A stretch of 64,000 nt of DNA, from positions 1-64,000 of the forward strand of contig JAIXPH010000059.1 in the NCBI GenBank assembly GCA_027486345.1, in the 5' to 3' direction. Numbering within the stretch: position 1 is the stretch's first letter; every line of letters begins with the position of its first letter. This DNA is from Paracoccaceae bacterium (GTDB lineage: Bacteria; Pseudomonadota; Alphaproteobacteria; Rhodobacterales; Rhodobacteraceae). The position numbers were made by a program, and so were the translations under genes. This document shows, in pieces, positions 18,655 to 28,544 of the stretch. The notes under the pieces were generated by a model. That model was not told where the DNA came from. It did not search any database and saw only the letters and a list, made by a program, of their open reading frames with translations.

Positions 18655-19254
18655 ATGTCCGAAGCCCTGCAAGAACTGGCTGCCCTTCTGTCCGCCAAGG
18701 CCGCCGATGCGGTCATCGCGACCTCGGTCGCGCATGGCGAATTGACGGTCGAGGTGCAACTGACGCACATCGCCGATTTCGTCGAACTGTTGCGCGATGA
18801 TCCGGCCTGCCGGTTCACCTCGCTGGTGGACATCACGGCGATCGATCATCCCGAACGCGATCCGCGCTTTGATATGGTCTATCACTTCCTGTCGATGTGG
18901 CAGAACCACCGCATCCGCGTGAAATGCGCTGTGGGCGAAGAGGACATGGTGCCGTCGCTGGTGCAGGTCCACCCCTCGGCCAACTGGTTCGAGCGCGAGG
19001 TGTTCGACATGTTCGGCATCCTCTTCTCGGGTCACCCGGACCTGCGCCGCATCCTGACCGATTACGGCTTTCGCGGCTATCCGCTGCGCAAGGACTTCCC
19101 CACCACCGGCTATACCGAGGTTCGCTATGACGAGGCGCAAAAGCGCGTCGTCTATGAACCCGTCAAGCTGGTGCAGGAATACCGGCAGTTCGATTTCCTT
19201 TCCCCGTGGGAAGGGGCCGAATACATCCTGCCCGGTGACGAGAAAAAGGCCTGA
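18655..19254 (+). CDS. nuoC: NADH-quinone oxidoreductase subunit C
   Basis: A 199-residue 30-kDa-type subunit that packs against NuoD in the Q-module. It carries the family signature [20 protein letters not shown] and then [19 protein letters not shown]. It is a separate protein here, not fused to NuoD as in E. coli. It lies 11 bases after nuoB. A short gap after it (19255-19299) contains a small inverted GC stretch before nuoD. Confidence 0.96.
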   Translation: MSEALQELAALLSAKAADAVIATSVAHGELTVEVQLTHIADFVELLRDDPACRFTSLVDITAIDHPERDPRFDMVYHFLSMWQNHRIRVKCAVGEEDMVPSLVQVHPSANWFEREVFDMFGILFSGHPDLRRILTDYGFRGYPLRKDFPTTGYTEVRYDEAQKRVVYEPVKLVQEYRQFDFLSPWEGAEYILPGDEKKA

Positions 19255-19299
19255 GGATGGGTGGGCGCTTCACGCCCGCCGCCTGAGAGAGGTGAGACG

Positions 19300-20511
19300 A
19301 TGATGGACGGCAGCTTCGACGACGCCCTGACAGGCGAACAGAAGATCCGCAATTTCAACATCAACTTCGGCCCGCAGCACCCTGCGGCGCACGGGGTGTT
19401 GCGTCTGGTTCTGGAACTGGACGGCGAGATCGTGGAACGCTGCGACCCGCATATCGGTCTGCTGCATCGCGGCACCGAAAAGCTGATGGAAAGCCGGACT
19501 TACCTGCAGAACCTGCCGTATTTCGACCGGCTGGATTACGTGGCCCCGATGAACCAGGAACACGCCTGGTGTCTGGCCATCGAAAAGCTGACCGGCACCA
19601 AGGTGCCGCGCCGCGCCAGCCTGATCCGCGTGCTCTATTCCGAGATTGGCCGCGTTCTGAACCACCTCTTGAACGTCACGACACAGGCCATGGACGTGGG
19701 CGCGCTGACCCCGCCGCTTTGGGGCTTTGAAGAACGCGAACAGCTGATGGTGTTCTACGAACGCGCCTCAGGCGCGCGTCTGCATGCCGCCTATTTCCGT
19801 CCCGGTGGTGTTCACCAAGACCTGTCGCCGCAACTCTTGGACGATATCGAGGCTTGGGCCGACCGCTTCCCGCGAGTGCTGGATGACATCGACGGGCTGT
19901 TGACCGAAAACCGCATCTTCAAGCAGCGCAATGCCGATATCGGCGTGGTGACCGTCGATGACATCCAGAAATGGGGTTATTCCGGCGTCATGGTGCGCGG
20001 TTCGGGTCTGGCGTGGGACCTGCGCCGCAGCCAGCCCTATGAATGCTACGACGAGTTCGACTTCAAGATCCCGGTCGGCAAGAACGGCGACTGCTATGAC
20101 CGCTACCTCTGCCGCATGGCGGAAATGCGCGAGTCGACCTCCATCATCAAGCAGGCCATCGCGAAACTGCGGGTGGAAAAAGGCGACGTTCTGGCGCGCG
20201 GCAAGATCACCCCGCCGAAACGTGGTGAGATGAAAACCTCGATGGAGGCGCTCATCCACCACTTCAAGCTTTACACCGAAGGGTTCCACGTCCCGGCGGG
20301 TGAAGTGTACGCGGCGGTGGAAGCGCCCAAGGGCGAATTCGGCGTCTATCTGGTGGCCGATGGCACCAACAAGCCCTACCGCGCCAAGATCCGCGCGCCG
20401 GGCTACCTGCACCTGCAATCCATGGATTACATCGCCAAGGGCCACCAACTGGCCGACGTATCCGCCATCATCGGCACGATGGACGTCGTGTTCGGGGAGA
20501 TCGACCGGTGA
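19300..20511 (+). CDS. nuoD: NADH-quinone oxidoreductase subunit D
   Basis: A 403-residue 49-kDa-type subunit forming most of the quinone site. Conserved parts include [19 protein letters not shown] near the start (the quinone-site His loop), [15 protein letters not shown], and the C-terminal DVVFGEIDR. Tandem ATGs at 19300/19303 follow a GAGAGGTGAG ribosome site. Its stop overlaps a GTG start (GTGA) of an unrelated AT-richer secreted protein, a junction where most nuo operons go straight to nuoE. Confidence 0.97.
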   Translation: MMDGSFDDALTGEQKIRNFNINFGPQHPAAHGVLRLVLELDGEIVERCDPHIGLLHRGTEKLMESRTYLQNLPYFDRLDYVAPMNQEHAWCLAIEKLTGTKVPRRASLIRVLYSEIGRVLNHLLNVTTQAMDVGALTPPLWGFEEREQLMVFYERASGARLHAAYFRPGGVHQDLSPQLLDDIEAWADRFPRVLDDIDGLLTENRIFKQRNADIGVVTVDDIQKWGYSGVMVRGSGLAWDLRRSQPYECYDEFDFKIPVGKNGDCYDRYLCRMAEMRESTSIIKQAIAKLRVEKGDVLARGKITPPKRGEMKTSMEALIHHFKLYTEGFHVPAGEVYAAVEAPKGEFGVYLVADGTNKPYRAKIRAPGYLHLQSMDYIAKGHQLADVSAIIGTMDVVFGEIDR

Positions 20512-20924
20512 AAAAAATCGTTTCCCTTTGCCTTTTCTTTGTGAGTGCGCCTTTCGCGCACGCGCAGGATATTTGGCAGGGAAATGCTGGTGTGGCTGCT
20601 GCCTGTGCGGATGTTATCGGCGTTCTGGATCAGGTCCGCGGTTTGTCTGGCCTGAAAAGCAGCGGCGACACAGGACGCGCTACACAGTTGTTGTCCGATA
20701 TTCTATCTGCAAACGGTGCCGCATTCCGACTTGCTGATATTACTCTGGGAAATGCAGCGGCAAAAGTTTATGCATCGCCGCCCGAAGGTGGCGAGACAGT
20801 TGTGTCCTTTATCGTCGCTTGCGTGAAGGACTTTAAATGCAGGAGGGATAGGTTGGATTTTGCATTGAGTGGTTTCAGTGCGGAATTGCAGACTGCCTGC
20901 AAAGCTGACTTTCTAGGGAAATAA
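20508..20924 (+). CDS. Secreted protein of unknown function inserted between nuoD and nuoE
   Basis: A 138-residue protein starting at GTG 20508 inside the nuoD stop. It has a clear signal peptide ([20 protein letters not shown]) and a helical mature part with cysteines near residues 34, 104, 109 and 131, suited to two disulfides. Its DNA is visibly richer in A and T than its neighbours and uses codons such as TTG, TTT, ATA and CTA that are rare around it. It looks like a later insertion carried in the operon. I recognise no domain. The similarity of the layout (secreted, Cys-paired) to exported helper proteins is only suggestive. Confidence 0.75.
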   Translation: MKKIVSLCLFFVSAPFAHAQDIWQGNAGVAAACADVIGVLDQVRGLSGLKSSGDTGRATQLLSDILSANGAAFRLADITLGNAAAKVYASPPEGGETVVSFIVACVKDFKCRRDRLDFALSGFSAELQTACKADFLGK

Positions 20925-20926
20925 CG

Positions 20927-21994
20927 ATGCTCCGCCGTCTGCACAAAGACCAGCCCGCCTCTTTCGCCTTCACGCCCGCCAATCTGGAATGGGCGCAGGG
21001 GCAGATTTCCAAATATCCGGCGGGGCGTCAGGCCTCGGCCATCATTCCGCTGTTGTGGCGGGCGCAGGAACAGGAAGGCTGGCTCTCGCGTCCGGCGATT
21101 GAAACCGTCGCCGATATGCTGGGCATGGCCTATATCCGGGCGCTGGAAGTGGCGACCTTCTACTTCATGTTCCAACTGCAACCCACGGGCCGCATTGCCC
21201 ATGTGCAGATTTGCGGCACCACCTCCTGCATGATTTGCGGCGCGGAAGACCTGATCAAGGTCTGCAAGGAATTGATCGCCCCCGCCCCGCATGCGCTGTC
21301 TGCCGATGGCAATTTCAGCTGGGAAGAAGTCGAATGCATGGGCGCTTGCGCCAATGCCCCGATGGCCCAGATCGGCAAGGATTATTACGAAGACCTGACC
21401 CCGGAAAAGCTGCGCGACCTGATCGCCCGCTTCTCGAAGGGTGAGGTGCCGGTGCCCGGCCCGCAAAATGGCCGTTACGCGGCGGAACCGCTGTCGGGTC
21501 TGACCTCGTTGAAGGACTTCGAGTCGGGTCGCGCGCAGTATAACGCCAGCGCACAGCGGGCAGTGGATATCGGCGATGTGGTCAAGCGGATTGACGGGAC
21601 CGAAGTGCCGATCCAGACGCCGTGGCTGGGCAAGTCTTCCAAAGCCGCGCCGTCGGGCGATGTGGCGCTGGCCGAAAAGCCTGCCGCAAAGGGTGACGCT
21701 GTGGCCGAAGGCACCAAGCCCGCCGCCCTGACCGCCCCGCGTGACGGCGCGGCCGATGCGCTGCAAACCATCGAAGGCATCGGCCCCGCGCTGGAAAAAC
21801 TGTGCCATGAGCTTGGCATTTTCCACTTTGACCAGATCGCCAACTGGGGTTCGGCGGAAATCGCTTGGATGGATGCCAACCTGAAAGGCTTCCGTGGCCG
21901 CGTGACGCGGGACCGCTGGGTCGCCCAGGCCAAACTGATCGGCGAGGTGGGAATTCCCGAATTCCTGCGCCGCGCCAAGACCAACGATTACTGA
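20927..21994 (+). CDS. nuoE: NADH-quinone oxidoreductase subunit E with C-terminal helix-hairpin-helix extension
   Basis: A 355-residue protein, about twice the length of E. coli NuoE. Residues 1-170 are the thioredoxin-like [2Fe-2S] subunit (cluster N1a) with ligands in [15 protein letters not shown] and [12 protein letters not shown] linker of about 85 residues leads to a C-terminal helix-hairpin-helix domain (about residues 266-355) beginning with [20 protein letters not shown]. That extension is known in Rhodobacterales NuoE but its role is not. The same domain recurs, almost unchanged, in the next gene. Confidence 0.95.
   Translation: MLRRLHKDQPASFAFTPANLEWAQGQISKYPAGRQASAIIPLLWRAQEQEGWLSRPAIETVADMLGMAYIRALEVATFYFMFQLQPTGRIAHVQICGTTSCMICGAEDLIKVCKELIAPAPHALSADGNFSWEEVECMGACANAPMAQIGKDYYEDLTPEKLRDLIARFSKGEVPVPGPQNGRYAAEPLSGLTSLKDFESGRAQYNASAQRAVDIGDVVKRIDGTEVPIQTPWLGKSSKAAPSGDVALAEKPAAKGDAVAEGTKPAALTAPRDGAADALQTIEGIGPALEKLCHELGIFHFDQIANWGSAEIAWMDANLKGFRGRVTRDRWVAQAKLIGEVGIPEFLRRAKTNDY
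21722..21994 (+). repeat. Helix-hairpin-helix module, copy 1 (C-terminus of NuoE)
   Basis: The last 90 residues of NuoE match the last 90 residues of the product of the next gene at about 77 of 90 positions by my eye count, with no gaps. At DNA level long stretches are shared, for example around ALTAPRDG and around [17 protein letters not shown]. Copy 2 is at 22432-22704. Confidence 0.85.
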
Positions 21995-22078
21995 TCGCCC
22001 CTGACGGGACGACAGCACCACCGGAAAGACAGCAGAAAGACCGCCAGACTGAGAGCGACTGCAAGACGAGTGTGAGCC

Positions 22079-22096
22079 GCCCCCAAGGGGGCTTTT
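22079..22096 (+). terminator. Possible attenuator between nuoE and the next gene
   Basis: GCCCCC (22079-22084) and GGGGGC (22087-22092) can pair around a very tight turn and are followed by TTTT at 22093-22096. This looks like a weak intrinsic terminator inside the operon, in the longest internal gap (21995-22113). It may reduce expression of the genes after nuoE, or it may be read through. Confidence 0.4.
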
Positions 22097-22113
22097 GATG
22101 AAGGAAACCGCGC

Positions 22114-22704
22114 ATGACGAGACGTGAAAATCTGAATGCCCCATCGCTGGACGGGGCCATTATCGCCGCCGGATTGGCGTTGGTCGCTTTTGCCGTGGCA
22201 AAGGTGGTGGGTGGGTTTGACAATACGCCCGCCGGTTTCTTCGCGTCTTTGGTCTTTGTCGGAGCTGCGGTGTTCCTTGTCCTGCCTTGGGGCGATGCCT
22301 CGGCCAAAGCGGCGGCACCGGCGGCGAAGGCGGCTCCGTCTGCCAAGGCTGAACCGGCACCTGTGGCGGCACCGGTCGTCTCGGCTGCAGCCGCCCCCGC
22401 CATGGCAGAGGGTGGTGCGGGCAGCAAACCCGCCGCCCTGACCGCCCCGCGCGATGGCAAGGGCGACGATCTGCAAAAGCTGGAGGGCATCGGCCCTGCG
22501 CTGGAAAAACTGTGCCATGAGCTGGGCATCTTCCACTTCGACCAGATCGCAAGCTGGGGCGCGGCAGAGGTGGCGTGGATGGACAGCAACCTGAAGGGCT
22601 TCAAGGGCCGGGTCACCCGTGACAAATGGGTGGCGCAGGCGAAACTGATCGGCGAGGTCGGGATGGAGGAATTCCTCCGTCGCGCCAAGACGAACGACTA
22701 CTGA
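22114..22704 (+). CDS. Membrane-anchored helix-hairpin-helix protein, paralogue of the NuoE tail
   Basis: A 196-residue protein with two N-terminal membrane helices (about residues 15-35 and 42-58), an Ala/Pro/Lys-rich linker (residues about 60-100), and a C-terminal helix-hairpin-helix domain nearly identical to the end of NuoE. It could bind to complex I or to whatever the NuoE extension binds, from the membrane side. Helix-hairpin-helix folds often bind nucleic acid, but similar folds serve protein contacts, and nothing here shows DNA binding. It lies within the nuo operon and ends 9 bases before the next gene. Confidence 0.8.
   Translation: MTRRENLNAPSLDGAIIAAGLALVAFAVAKVVGGFDNTPAGFFASLVFVGAAVFLVLPWGDASAKAAAPAAKAAPSAKAEPAPVAAPVVSAAAAPAMAEGGAGSKPAALTAPRDGKGDDLQKLEGIGPALEKLCHELGIFHFDQIASWGAAEVAWMDSNLKGFKGRVTRDKWVAQAKLIGEVGMEEFLRRAKTNDY
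22432..22704 (+). repeat. Helix-hairpin-helix module, copy 2
   Basis: This is the partner of the module at 21722-21994 and encodes the C-terminal 90 residues of the membrane-anchored protein. Both copies end in the same RRAKTNDY tail. The strong match suggests a duplication within the operon, followed by purifying selection or gene conversion. Confidence 0.85.
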
Positions 22705-22713
22705 GGACGGGGG

Positions 22714-22938
22714 ATGGCGCAACCAGACCCGGACCAGAAACCCACCCAGGTGCAGGCCGCGCGGATCGGCGTGGTGCTGGTGGTGACGATGGGTCTGTGG
22801 CTGATGGCGCAATCTCTCGGCGCGGCGATGGGATGGGACGGGCGCATCGCGCTGGTTTTTGACCTTGCCGCATTGGCCGCGTTCACGTGGACGCTGGTTG
22901 GAACGTATCGGATCTGGCGGCAACGTCAGGGCAAATAA
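22714..22938 (+). CDS. Two-helix small membrane protein in nuo operon (DUF5337-like)
   Basis: A 74-residue protein with two membrane helices ([20 protein letters not shown] and a second around residues 45-65) and a basic C-terminus ([10 protein letters not shown]). From memory it resembles a small Rhodobacterales family linked to nuo (DUF5337), but I cannot run a search. It lies between the helix-hairpin-helix gene and nuoF with short spacers. A role as a complex I accessory or assembly subunit is only inferred from position. Confidence 0.7.
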   Translation: MAQPDPDQKPTQVQAARIGVVLVVTMGLWLMAQSLGAAMGWDGRIALVFDLAALAAFTWTLVGTYRIWRQRQGK

Positions 22939-22948
22939 GGGGCAAGAC

Positions 22949-24244
22949 ATGCTCAAGGATCAGGACCGGATCTTCACCAACCTCTACGGGATGCATGACC
23001 GCAGCCTGAAGGGCGCGATGAAGCGTGGCCATTGGGACGGCACCGCCGAGATCATCTCGCGCGGGCGGGACAAGATCATCGAACAGGTCAAGGCTTCGGG
23101 CCTGCGCGGACGCGGTGGAGCAGGGTTCCCGACCGGCCTGAAATGGTCCTTCATGCCCAAACAGTCGGATGGTCGCCCGTCTTACCTCGTGATCAACGCC
23201 GACGAATCCGAACCGGGCACCTGCAAAGACCGGGAAATCATGCGGCACGATCCGCATACGCTGATCGAAGGCGCGCTGATCGCCTCTTTCGCGATGAACG
23301 CCAACACCTGCTACATCTACATTCGCGGCGAATACATCCGTGAGCGTGAGGCGCTGCAGGCCGCCATCGACGAATGCTATGACGCAGGGATGCTGGGCAA
23401 GAACGCTGCGAATTCCGGTTGGGATTTCGACCTGTATCTGCACCACGGGGCCGGGGCCTATATCTGCGGCGAAGAAACCGCGTTGCTGGAGTCACTTGAA
23501 GGCAAAAAGGGCATGCCCCGGATGAAGCCGCCGTTCCCGGCAGGTTCGGGCCTGTATGGCTGCCCGACCACGGTGAACAACGTGGAATCCATTGCCGTCG
23601 TGCCGACGATCTTGCGCCGGGGGCCAGAGTGGTTTGCCGGTTTTGGCCGCCCTAACAATGCGGGGACCAAGCTCTTTGGCATCTCGGGCCATGTGAACAA
23701 CCCCTGCGTGGTCGAAGAGGTGATGTCGATCCCGCTGAAAGAACTGCTGGAACGTCACTGCGGCGGTGTGCGCGGCGGCTGGAAGAACCTGAAGGCCGTG
23801 ATCCCCGGCGGGTCTTCGGTCCCGATGCTTCGTGCCGAACAGTGCGACGATGCGATCATGGATTTCGACTGGCTGCGCGAACAACGCTCTGGCCTCGGAA
23901 CTGCGGCTGTGATCGTGATGGACCAATCCACCGACATCATCAAAGCGATCTGGCGGTTGTCGAAGTTCTACAAGCACGAGTCTTGCGGCCAGTGCACCCC
24001 CTGCCGCGAAGGCACCGGCTGGATGATGCGCGTGATGGACCGTCTGGTGCGTGGCGAGGCGGAGGTCGAGGAAATCGACATGCTGCTGTCGGTCACCAAA
24101 CAGGTCGAAGGCCACACGATCTGCGCCCTCGGCGATGCCGCAGCTTGGCCGATCCAAGGCCTGATCCGCCAGTTCCGCGACGAGATCGAGGATCGCATCA
24201 AGGCCAAAAAGACTGGCCGCATGGGCGCGATGGCGGCGGAGTGA
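22949..24244 (+). CDS. nuoF: NADH-quinone oxidoreductase subunit F
   Basis: A 431-residue subunit that binds NADH and FMN and the [4Fe-4S] cluster N3. The nucleotide-binding segments [16 protein letters not shown] and [16 protein letters not shown] and the cluster ligands [12 protein letters not shown] and HTICALGD are all present. The ATG at 22949 gives [15 protein letters not shown], the usual family start; the open frame upstream is shadow of the preceding gene. Its stop overlaps a GTG start of a tiny lipoprotein (GTGA). Confidence 0.97.
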   Translation: MLKDQDRIFTNLYGMHDRSLKGAMKRGHWDGTAEIISRGRDKIIEQVKASGLRGRGGAGFPTGLKWSFMPKQSDGRPSYLVINADESEPGTCKDREIMRHDPHTLIEGALIASFAMNANTCYIYIRGEYIREREALQAAIDECYDAGMLGKNAANSGWDFDLYLHHGAGAYICGEETALLESLEGKKGMPRMKPPFPAGSGLYGCPTTVNNVESIAVVPTILRRGPEWFAGFGRPNNAGTKLFGISGHVNNPCVVEEVMSIPLKELLERHCGGVRGGWKNLKAVIPGGSSVPMLRAEQCDDAIMDFDWLREQRSGLGTAAVIVMDQSTDIIKAIWRLSKFYKHESCGQCTPCREGTGWMMRVMDRLVRGEAEVEEIDMLLSVTKQVEGHTICALGDAAAWPIQGLIRQFRDEIEDRIKAKKTGRMGAMAAE

Positions 24245-24498
24245 AACAGATGGCCGCAGCCTTGACCCTGACCACGGCGCTTGCCGCCTGTGTGTCCCCC
24301 GCGCCGCAGGCGACGGGTCCGGTCGTGGCTGGGCCGCTGCGCGTGACGAATAACGGCATGCCATTCACTATGGATCAAGGCGCGCGCGCCAAGAGGGTGG
24401 CGATGGATACCTGCGCCGCCCAAGGCCGGTCCCTGCGCCCGTCGATCTATGACCGCTTTGATGGCGGCGCTTGGGTGTTCGCGGAGGGCTGCGCATGA
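24241..24498 (+). CDS. Tiny lipoprotein within nuo operon
   Basis: An 85-residue protein starting at GTG 24241, overlapping the nuoF stop, with ATG 24250 as a fallback. The N-terminus is a short lipoprotein signal with lipobox LAAC ([17 protein letters not shown]). The mature part has two more cysteines (MDTCAAQ and EGC at the end) that could pair. I do not recognise a domain. It is first of three very small overlapping genes between nuoF and nuoG, and coupled translation from nuoF is likely. Confidence 0.7.
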   Translation: MKQMAAALTLTTALAACVSPAPQATGPVVAGPLRVTNNGMPFTMDQGARAKRVAMDTCAAQGRSLRPSIYDRFDGGAWVFAEGCA

Positions 24499-24656
24499 CC
24501 GCCCCTGCGATGCATCTGGCAGAGTTGAATGAGGTCTTGGCGCGGCTGGCGCATTTGCAAGAGCAGGGCGACAGCGACCATGCCTTTGGCTGGACGTATT
24601 TGAAAGAAGCGCAGTTGTGGAAGACCCACGCCTGCGCGCAAGTGGCGGCGGAGTGA
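24495..24656 (+). CDS. 53-residue protein between nuoF and nuoG
   Basis: A 53-residue soluble helical protein starting at ATG 24495 in the preceding stop codon (ATGA) and ending in another overlap (GTGA). It begins [20 protein letters not shown] and contains YLKEAQLWKTHACAQ. There is no signal or membrane helix. The back-to-back overlaps with both neighbours are the main evidence that it is translated. The function is unknown. Confidence 0.55.
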   Translation: MTAPAMHLAELNEVLARLAHLQEQGDSDHAFGWTYLKEAQLWKTHACAQVAAE

Positions 24657-24844
24657 CGGGCATGTGCTACGGCAACCTCGACCCGAAACATGCAATGCGC
24701 GACATCGAAGCGCGTGTGAAACATCTGTCCCTGACGGGGCAGGACGAGACGAAACAGGCAAGCCTTTTGTCGTTCGGGGGGGTGATCGCCCGCCTGCGCG
24801 ACGCGGTGAACGGGCTGCTGCGGAAGGACCGGGCGCATGTCTAA
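24653..24844 (+). CDS. Small conserved-looking protein before nuoG
   Basis: A 63-residue product from GTG 24653 (overlapping the previous stop) or 60 residues from ATG 24662, which gives [21 protein letters not shown] recall similar CYGNLDPK-type small proteins in nuo operons of related bacteria, which supports it being real, but I cannot check. It is basic and probably helical, with a C-terminal basic helix ([16 protein letters not shown]). Its end overlaps nuoG by 8 bases. Confidence 0.65.
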   Translation: MTGMCYGNLDPKHAMRDIEARVKHLSLTGQDETKQASLLSFGGVIARLRDAVNGLLRKDRAHV

Positions 24845-26858
24845 CTTGAAGCAAATCAACATCGACGGTCTGATCGTCGAGGTGGACGGGGCGATGACGA
24901 TCATTCAGGCGGCGGAAGTTGCCGGGATCGAAATCCCGCGCTTTTGCTACCATGAACGCCTGACCATCGCCGGGAACTGCCGGATGTGTCTGGTCGAAGT
25001 GGTCGGTGGCCCGCCCAAGCCTGCCGCAAGCTGCGCGATGCAGGTGCGCGACCTGCGCCCCGGCCCGAATGGGGAACCGCCGGTGGTCAAGACCAACAGC
25101 CCGATGGTCAAGAAGGCCCGCGAAGGCGTGATGGAATTCCTGCTGATCAACCACCCGCTCGATTGCCCGATCTGCGATCAGGGCGGCGAGTGTGATTTGC
25201 AAGACCAGGCCATGGCTTACGGCGTGGACTTCAGCCGGTACCGTGAACCCAAGCGCGCGTCGGATGACCTGAACCTTGGGCCGCTGGTCGCGACCAAGAT
25301 GACGCGCTGCATTTCCTGCACGCGCTGTGTGCGCTTCACCTCCGAAGTCGCCGGGATCACCCAGATGGGCCAGACCGGGCGCGGTGAGGATTCTGAGATC
25401 ACCTCGTATCTCAACATGACGCTCGACTCGAATTTGCAGGGCAATATCATTGACCTCTGCCCTGTCGGTGCGCTGACGTCGAAGCCCTATGCCTTTACCG
25501 CGCGGCCTTGGGAACTGACCAAGACCGAAACCATCGACGTGATGGACGCACTCGGGTCGAACATCCGCGTCGATGCCAAGGGGCGTGAAGTCATGCGCAT
25601 CCTGCCGCGCAACCATGACGGCGTGAACGAGGAATGGATTTCCGACAAGACCCGTTTCGTTTGGGATGGCCTGCGCCGCCAGCGTCTGGACACGCCCTAT
25701 ATCCGCGAGAATGGCCGTCTGCGCAAAGCGGGCTGGGGTGAGGCTCTGGCCGCCGCCGCCGCCGCGATGAAGGGCAAGAGGGTTGTCGGTCTGGTCGGTG
25801 ATCTGGCCCCGGTCGAGGCGGTCTATAGCCTCAAGACCCTGATCGAAGGCCTTGGCGGCAAAGTGGAATCCCGCACCGATGGCGCGCGTATGCCTGCGGG
25901 AAATCGGTCGGCCTATGTCGGGACGGCGGCGATTGAGGATATCGACAGCGCCAAGCGGATCGTGCTGATCGGCACCAACCCGCGCAACGAAGCCCCCGTT
26001 CTGAACGCCCGCATCCGCAAGGCCTGGACGCTGGGCGCGTCGGTGTCCCTGGTCGGCGCGGGCTGCGATCTGACCTATGATTATACCCATGTCGGCCATG
26101 ATCGCTCTGCCCTGATCACGCTGGTAGATGAGGCGCGCAAGGTCGGAGCCGATGGCAAGCCTGCTGTCGTCGTCGTAGGGCAGGGTGCCCTGAACGAGGC
26201 GGATGGCGAAGCCGTTCTGTCCCAAGTCATGGCCCTGACCGAAGCGATGGGCGCGAAACTCTTGGTCCTGCATACTGCCGCCGCCCGTGTGGGCGCGCTG
26301 GATGTGGGCGCTGTGACCGAAGGCGGGCTGAAGGCCGCCATAGACGGCGCAGAGGTGATCTATTCCCTCGGCGCGGATGAGGTGGAAATCGCTGCCGGTC
26401 CGGTCGTGATCTATCAGGGCAGCCACGGGGATCGCGGCGCGCATCGTGCCGACATCATCCTGCCGGGGGCCGCTTATACCGAAGAAAACGGCCTGTTCGT
26501 CAACACCGAAGGCCGCCCGCAACTGGCGATGCGCGCCGGCTTCGCGCCGGGCGATGCCAAGGAAAACTGGGCCATCTTGCGGGCGCTGTCGGCTGAACTT
26601 GCGGCCACGCTGCCGTGGGACAGCCTCGGCGGTCTGCGCGCGGCATTGGTTGCCGCGCATCCCCATCTGGGCCGGATTGACGAGGTTGCCGCAAACGATT
26701 GGCAGGCATTGCCATTGGCGGTTCCGGCAGCGGCGACTTTCCGTCCCGCGATCAAGGATTTCTACCTGACCAATCCCATCGCCCGCGCCTCGGCGCTGAT
26801 GGGGGAATTGTCGGCGATGGCCGCGGCACGGGCGGCAGCGCCGCTTGCGGCTGAGTGA
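24837..26858 (+). CDS. nuoG: NADH-quinone oxidoreductase subunit G
   Basis: A 673-residue subunit of the NADH module. The N-terminal ferredoxin-like part has [2Fe-2S] ligands in [19 protein letters not shown] and a further Cys at SCAMQV. Then come the His-Cys3 cluster [19 protein letters not shown] and the [4Fe-4S] set [10 protein letters not shown] and [10 protein letters not shown]. The C-terminal half is molybdopterin-oxidoreductase-like, without visible Mo-binding features, as is normal for this subunit. The start overlaps the preceding small gene. Confidence 0.97.
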   Translation: MSNLKQINIDGLIVEVDGAMTIIQAAEVAGIEIPRFCYHERLTIAGNCRMCLVEVVGGPPKPAASCAMQVRDLRPGPNGEPPVVKTNSPMVKKAREGVMEFLLINHPLDCPICDQGGECDLQDQAMAYGVDFSRYREPKRASDDLNLGPLVATKMTRCISCTRCVRFTSEVAGITQMGQTGRGEDSEITSYLNMTLDSNLQGNIIDLCPVGALTSKPYAFTARPWELTKTETIDVMDALGSNIRVDAKGREVMRILPRNHDGVNEEWISDKTRFVWDGLRRQRLDTPYIRENGRLRKAGWGEALAAAAAAMKGKRVVGLVGDLAPVEAVYSLKTLIEGLGGKVESRTDGARMPAGNRSAYVGTAAIEDIDSAKRIVLIGTNPRNEAPVLNARIRKAWTLGASVSLVGAGCDLTYDYTHVGHDRSALITLVDEARKVGADGKPAVVVVGQGALNEADGEAVLSQVMALTEAMGAKLLVLHTAAARVGALDVGAVTEGGLKAAIDGAEVIYSLGADEVEIAAGPVVIYQGSHGDRGAHRADIILPGAAYTEENGLFVNTEGRPQLAMRAGFAPGDAKENWAILRALSAELAATLPWDSLGGLRAALVAAHPHLGRIDEVAANDWQALPLAVPAAATFRPAIKDFYLTNPIARASALMGELSAMAAARAAAPLAAE

Positions 26859-26862
26859 GGGG

Positions 26863-27270
26863 ATGATGCGGATGGCCATGGTGCTGACAGCGGGATGGAT
26901 GGCGGCTTCGGCCGGGCTGTCCGGCTGCGCGTCGGCACCCGTGGTCACCGAGGAAGACTACGCGCCGGGGTACCGAGGGATCGAGACGATCCTGTTGGAC
27001 GGCGATCTGGTCAACTTCCGCGTTGCCATGACGGGCGCGCGGGATGTCATGGATGTCGAGGCCTATGCCCGTTGTGCGGCGGCCCAATATGCATTGATCC
27101 GGGGCTTCGGCTTCGCCCGCCATGTGCGGACGAACGTGGCCCGGGATGGCGAAATCTGGCGCGGGGATGCGGTTTACACCATCTCTGCCGCCCTGCCCGA
27201 AGGATTGCGGACCATTGACGCCGAAGTCGTGGTGCGTGACTGCGGGGCACAGGGCATACCGACGGTCTGA
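26863..27270 (+). CDS. Lipoprotein between nuoG and nuoH
   Basis: A 135-residue lipoprotein starting at the tandem ATGs from 26863, with lipobox LSGC (MAASAGLSGCASAPVV). The mature domain includes NFRVAMTGARDVMDVEAYAR and a pair of cysteines (ARCAA, VRDCGAQ). I do not recognise the domain. It begins 4 bases after nuoG and ends 15 bases before nuoH, so co-expression with complex I is certain in layout; a physical link to complex I is inference. Confidence 0.75.
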   Translation: MMRMAMVLTAGWMAASAGLSGCASAPVVTEEDYAPGYRGIETILLDGDLVNFRVAMTGARDVMDVEAYARCAAAQYALIRGFGFARHVRTNVARDGEIWRGDAVYTISAALPEGLRTIDAEVVVRDCGAQGIPTV

Positions 27271-27285
27271 GAGGGACGAGGCAAG

Positions 27286-28323
27286 ATGGACAACTTCTTC
27301 AACACAGGTCTGGGGACGGCGGTGATCATCGCCGGACAGGCCCTTCTTGTGGTCGGCTTCGTGATGATCTCGATGCTGTTCCTCGTCTATGGCGACCGCA
27401 AGATCTGGGCGGCGGTGCAGATGCGCCGGGGTCCGAACGTGGTGGGTCCGTGGGGCCTGCTGCAAACCGTGGCCGATGCCGCGAAATATGTGTTCAAGGA
27501 AATCGTCGTGCCTGCGGGCGCGGATCGTCCGGTGTTCTTCCTTGCCCCGATGCTTTCGTTCGTGCTGGCGATGATGGCTTGGGCGGTGATCCCCTTTGAT
27601 CAGGGCTGGGTGCTGGCCAATATCAACGTGGCCATCCTCTTCGTCTTCGCCATGTCCTCGCTTGAGGTTTATGGCGTGATCATGGGCGGCTGGGCGTCGA
27701 ACTCCAAATACCCGTTTTTGGGATCGCTGCGGTCGGCGGCGCAGATGATTTCCTATGAGGTGTCGCTGGGTCTGATCATCGTCGGTATCATCATCTCGAC
27801 CGGGTCGATGAACCTGACGGCCATCGTCAACGCGCAGGAAGGTCCGGCGGGGATCTTCAACTGGTACTGGCTGCCGCACCTGCCGATGGTGGCACTGTTC
27901 TTCATCTCGGCGCTTGCCGAAACCAACCGCCCGCCCTTCGACCTGCCGGAAGCGGAATCTGAACTGGTGGCGGGGTTCTTTGTCGAATACTCCTCGACCC
28001 CGTTTCTCTTGTTCATGGCGGGCGAATACATCGCCATCTTCCTGATGTGCGCGCTGATGAGCCTGCTGTTCTTTGGCGGCTGGCTGTCGCCCATCCCCTT
28101 CCTGGCCGATGGCTGGTGGTGGATGATCCTGAAGATGGCCTTCTTCTTCTTCCTCTTCGCCATGGTGAAGGCCATCGTGCCGCGCTACCGCTATGACCAA
28201 CTCATGCGGATCGGCTGGAAGGTGTTCCTGCCGCTGTCGCTGGCTTGGGTCGTGATCGTGGCCTTCCTTGCCAAGTTCGAGGTCCTCGGCGGCTTCTGGG
28301 CCCGCTGGACGATGGGGGGCTGA
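27286..28323 (+). CDS. nuoH: NADH-quinone oxidoreductase subunit H
   Basis: A 345-residue membrane subunit (ND1) with about eight helices that forms the quinone chamber together with NuoB and NuoD. Conserved segments include [30 protein letters not shown], and the acidic cytoplasmic loop [20 protein letters not shown]. The start at 27286 has an AGGGACGAGG-type ribosome site upstream. Confidence 0.97.
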   Translation: MDNFFNTGLGTAVIIAGQALLVVGFVMISMLFLVYGDRKIWAAVQMRRGPNVVGPWGLLQTVADAAKYVFKEIVVPAGADRPVFFLAPMLSFVLAMMAWAVIPFDQGWVLANINVAILFVFAMSSLEVYGVIMGGWASNSKYPFLGSLRSAAQMISYEVSLGLIIVGIIISTGSMNLTAIVNAQEGPAGIFNWYWLPHLPMVALFFISALAETNRPPFDLPEAESELVAGFFVEYSSTPFLLFMAGEYIAIFLMCALMSLLFFGGWLSPIPFLADGWWWMILKMAFFFFLFAMVKAIVPRYRYDQLMRIGWKVFLPLSLAWVVIVAFLAKFEVLGGFWARWTMGG

Positions 28324-28325
28324 GG

Positions 28326-28544
28326 ATGGCGGAAAACATCGACACTCTGGTGCTGGAGCAGCTTCGGCTGATCCGTGAGGATTTCAGGCGCATGGACAAA
28401 CGTTTCGACGATTTGGAAGCCAAGGTGGATGAATTGGGCGCACGCGCGCAATCCACTGAAGGCATCCTGTTCGGTCTTGGCGGATACATCCGCTCTATCG
28501 ACGAACGTGTCGAACACATTGAAAAGAAACTGGGGATCGAGTGA
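28326..28544 (+). CDS. 72-residue coiled-coil protein between nuoH and nuoI
   Basis: A 72-residue charged protein starting at ATG 28326, two bases after nuoH, and ending in an overlap with the nuoI ATG. The heptad-like sequence ([20 protein letters not shown] and [16 protein letters not shown]) predicts two short coiled-coil helices with a Gly-rich turn between. There is no signal peptide. The function is unknown; a scaffold or assembly helper is possible. Confidence 0.7.
   Translation: MAENIDTLVLEQLRLIREDFRRMDKRFDDLEAKVDELGARAQSTEGILFGLGGYIRSIDERVEHIEKKLGIE

Noticed and set aside
24447-26948. Very long open frame (833 codons) antisense to nuoG
   Set aside because: It is the mirror of a certain nuoG gene in GC-rich DNA. 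Its product is rich in Arg, Gly, His and Asp with no domain, and it has no plausible start context.
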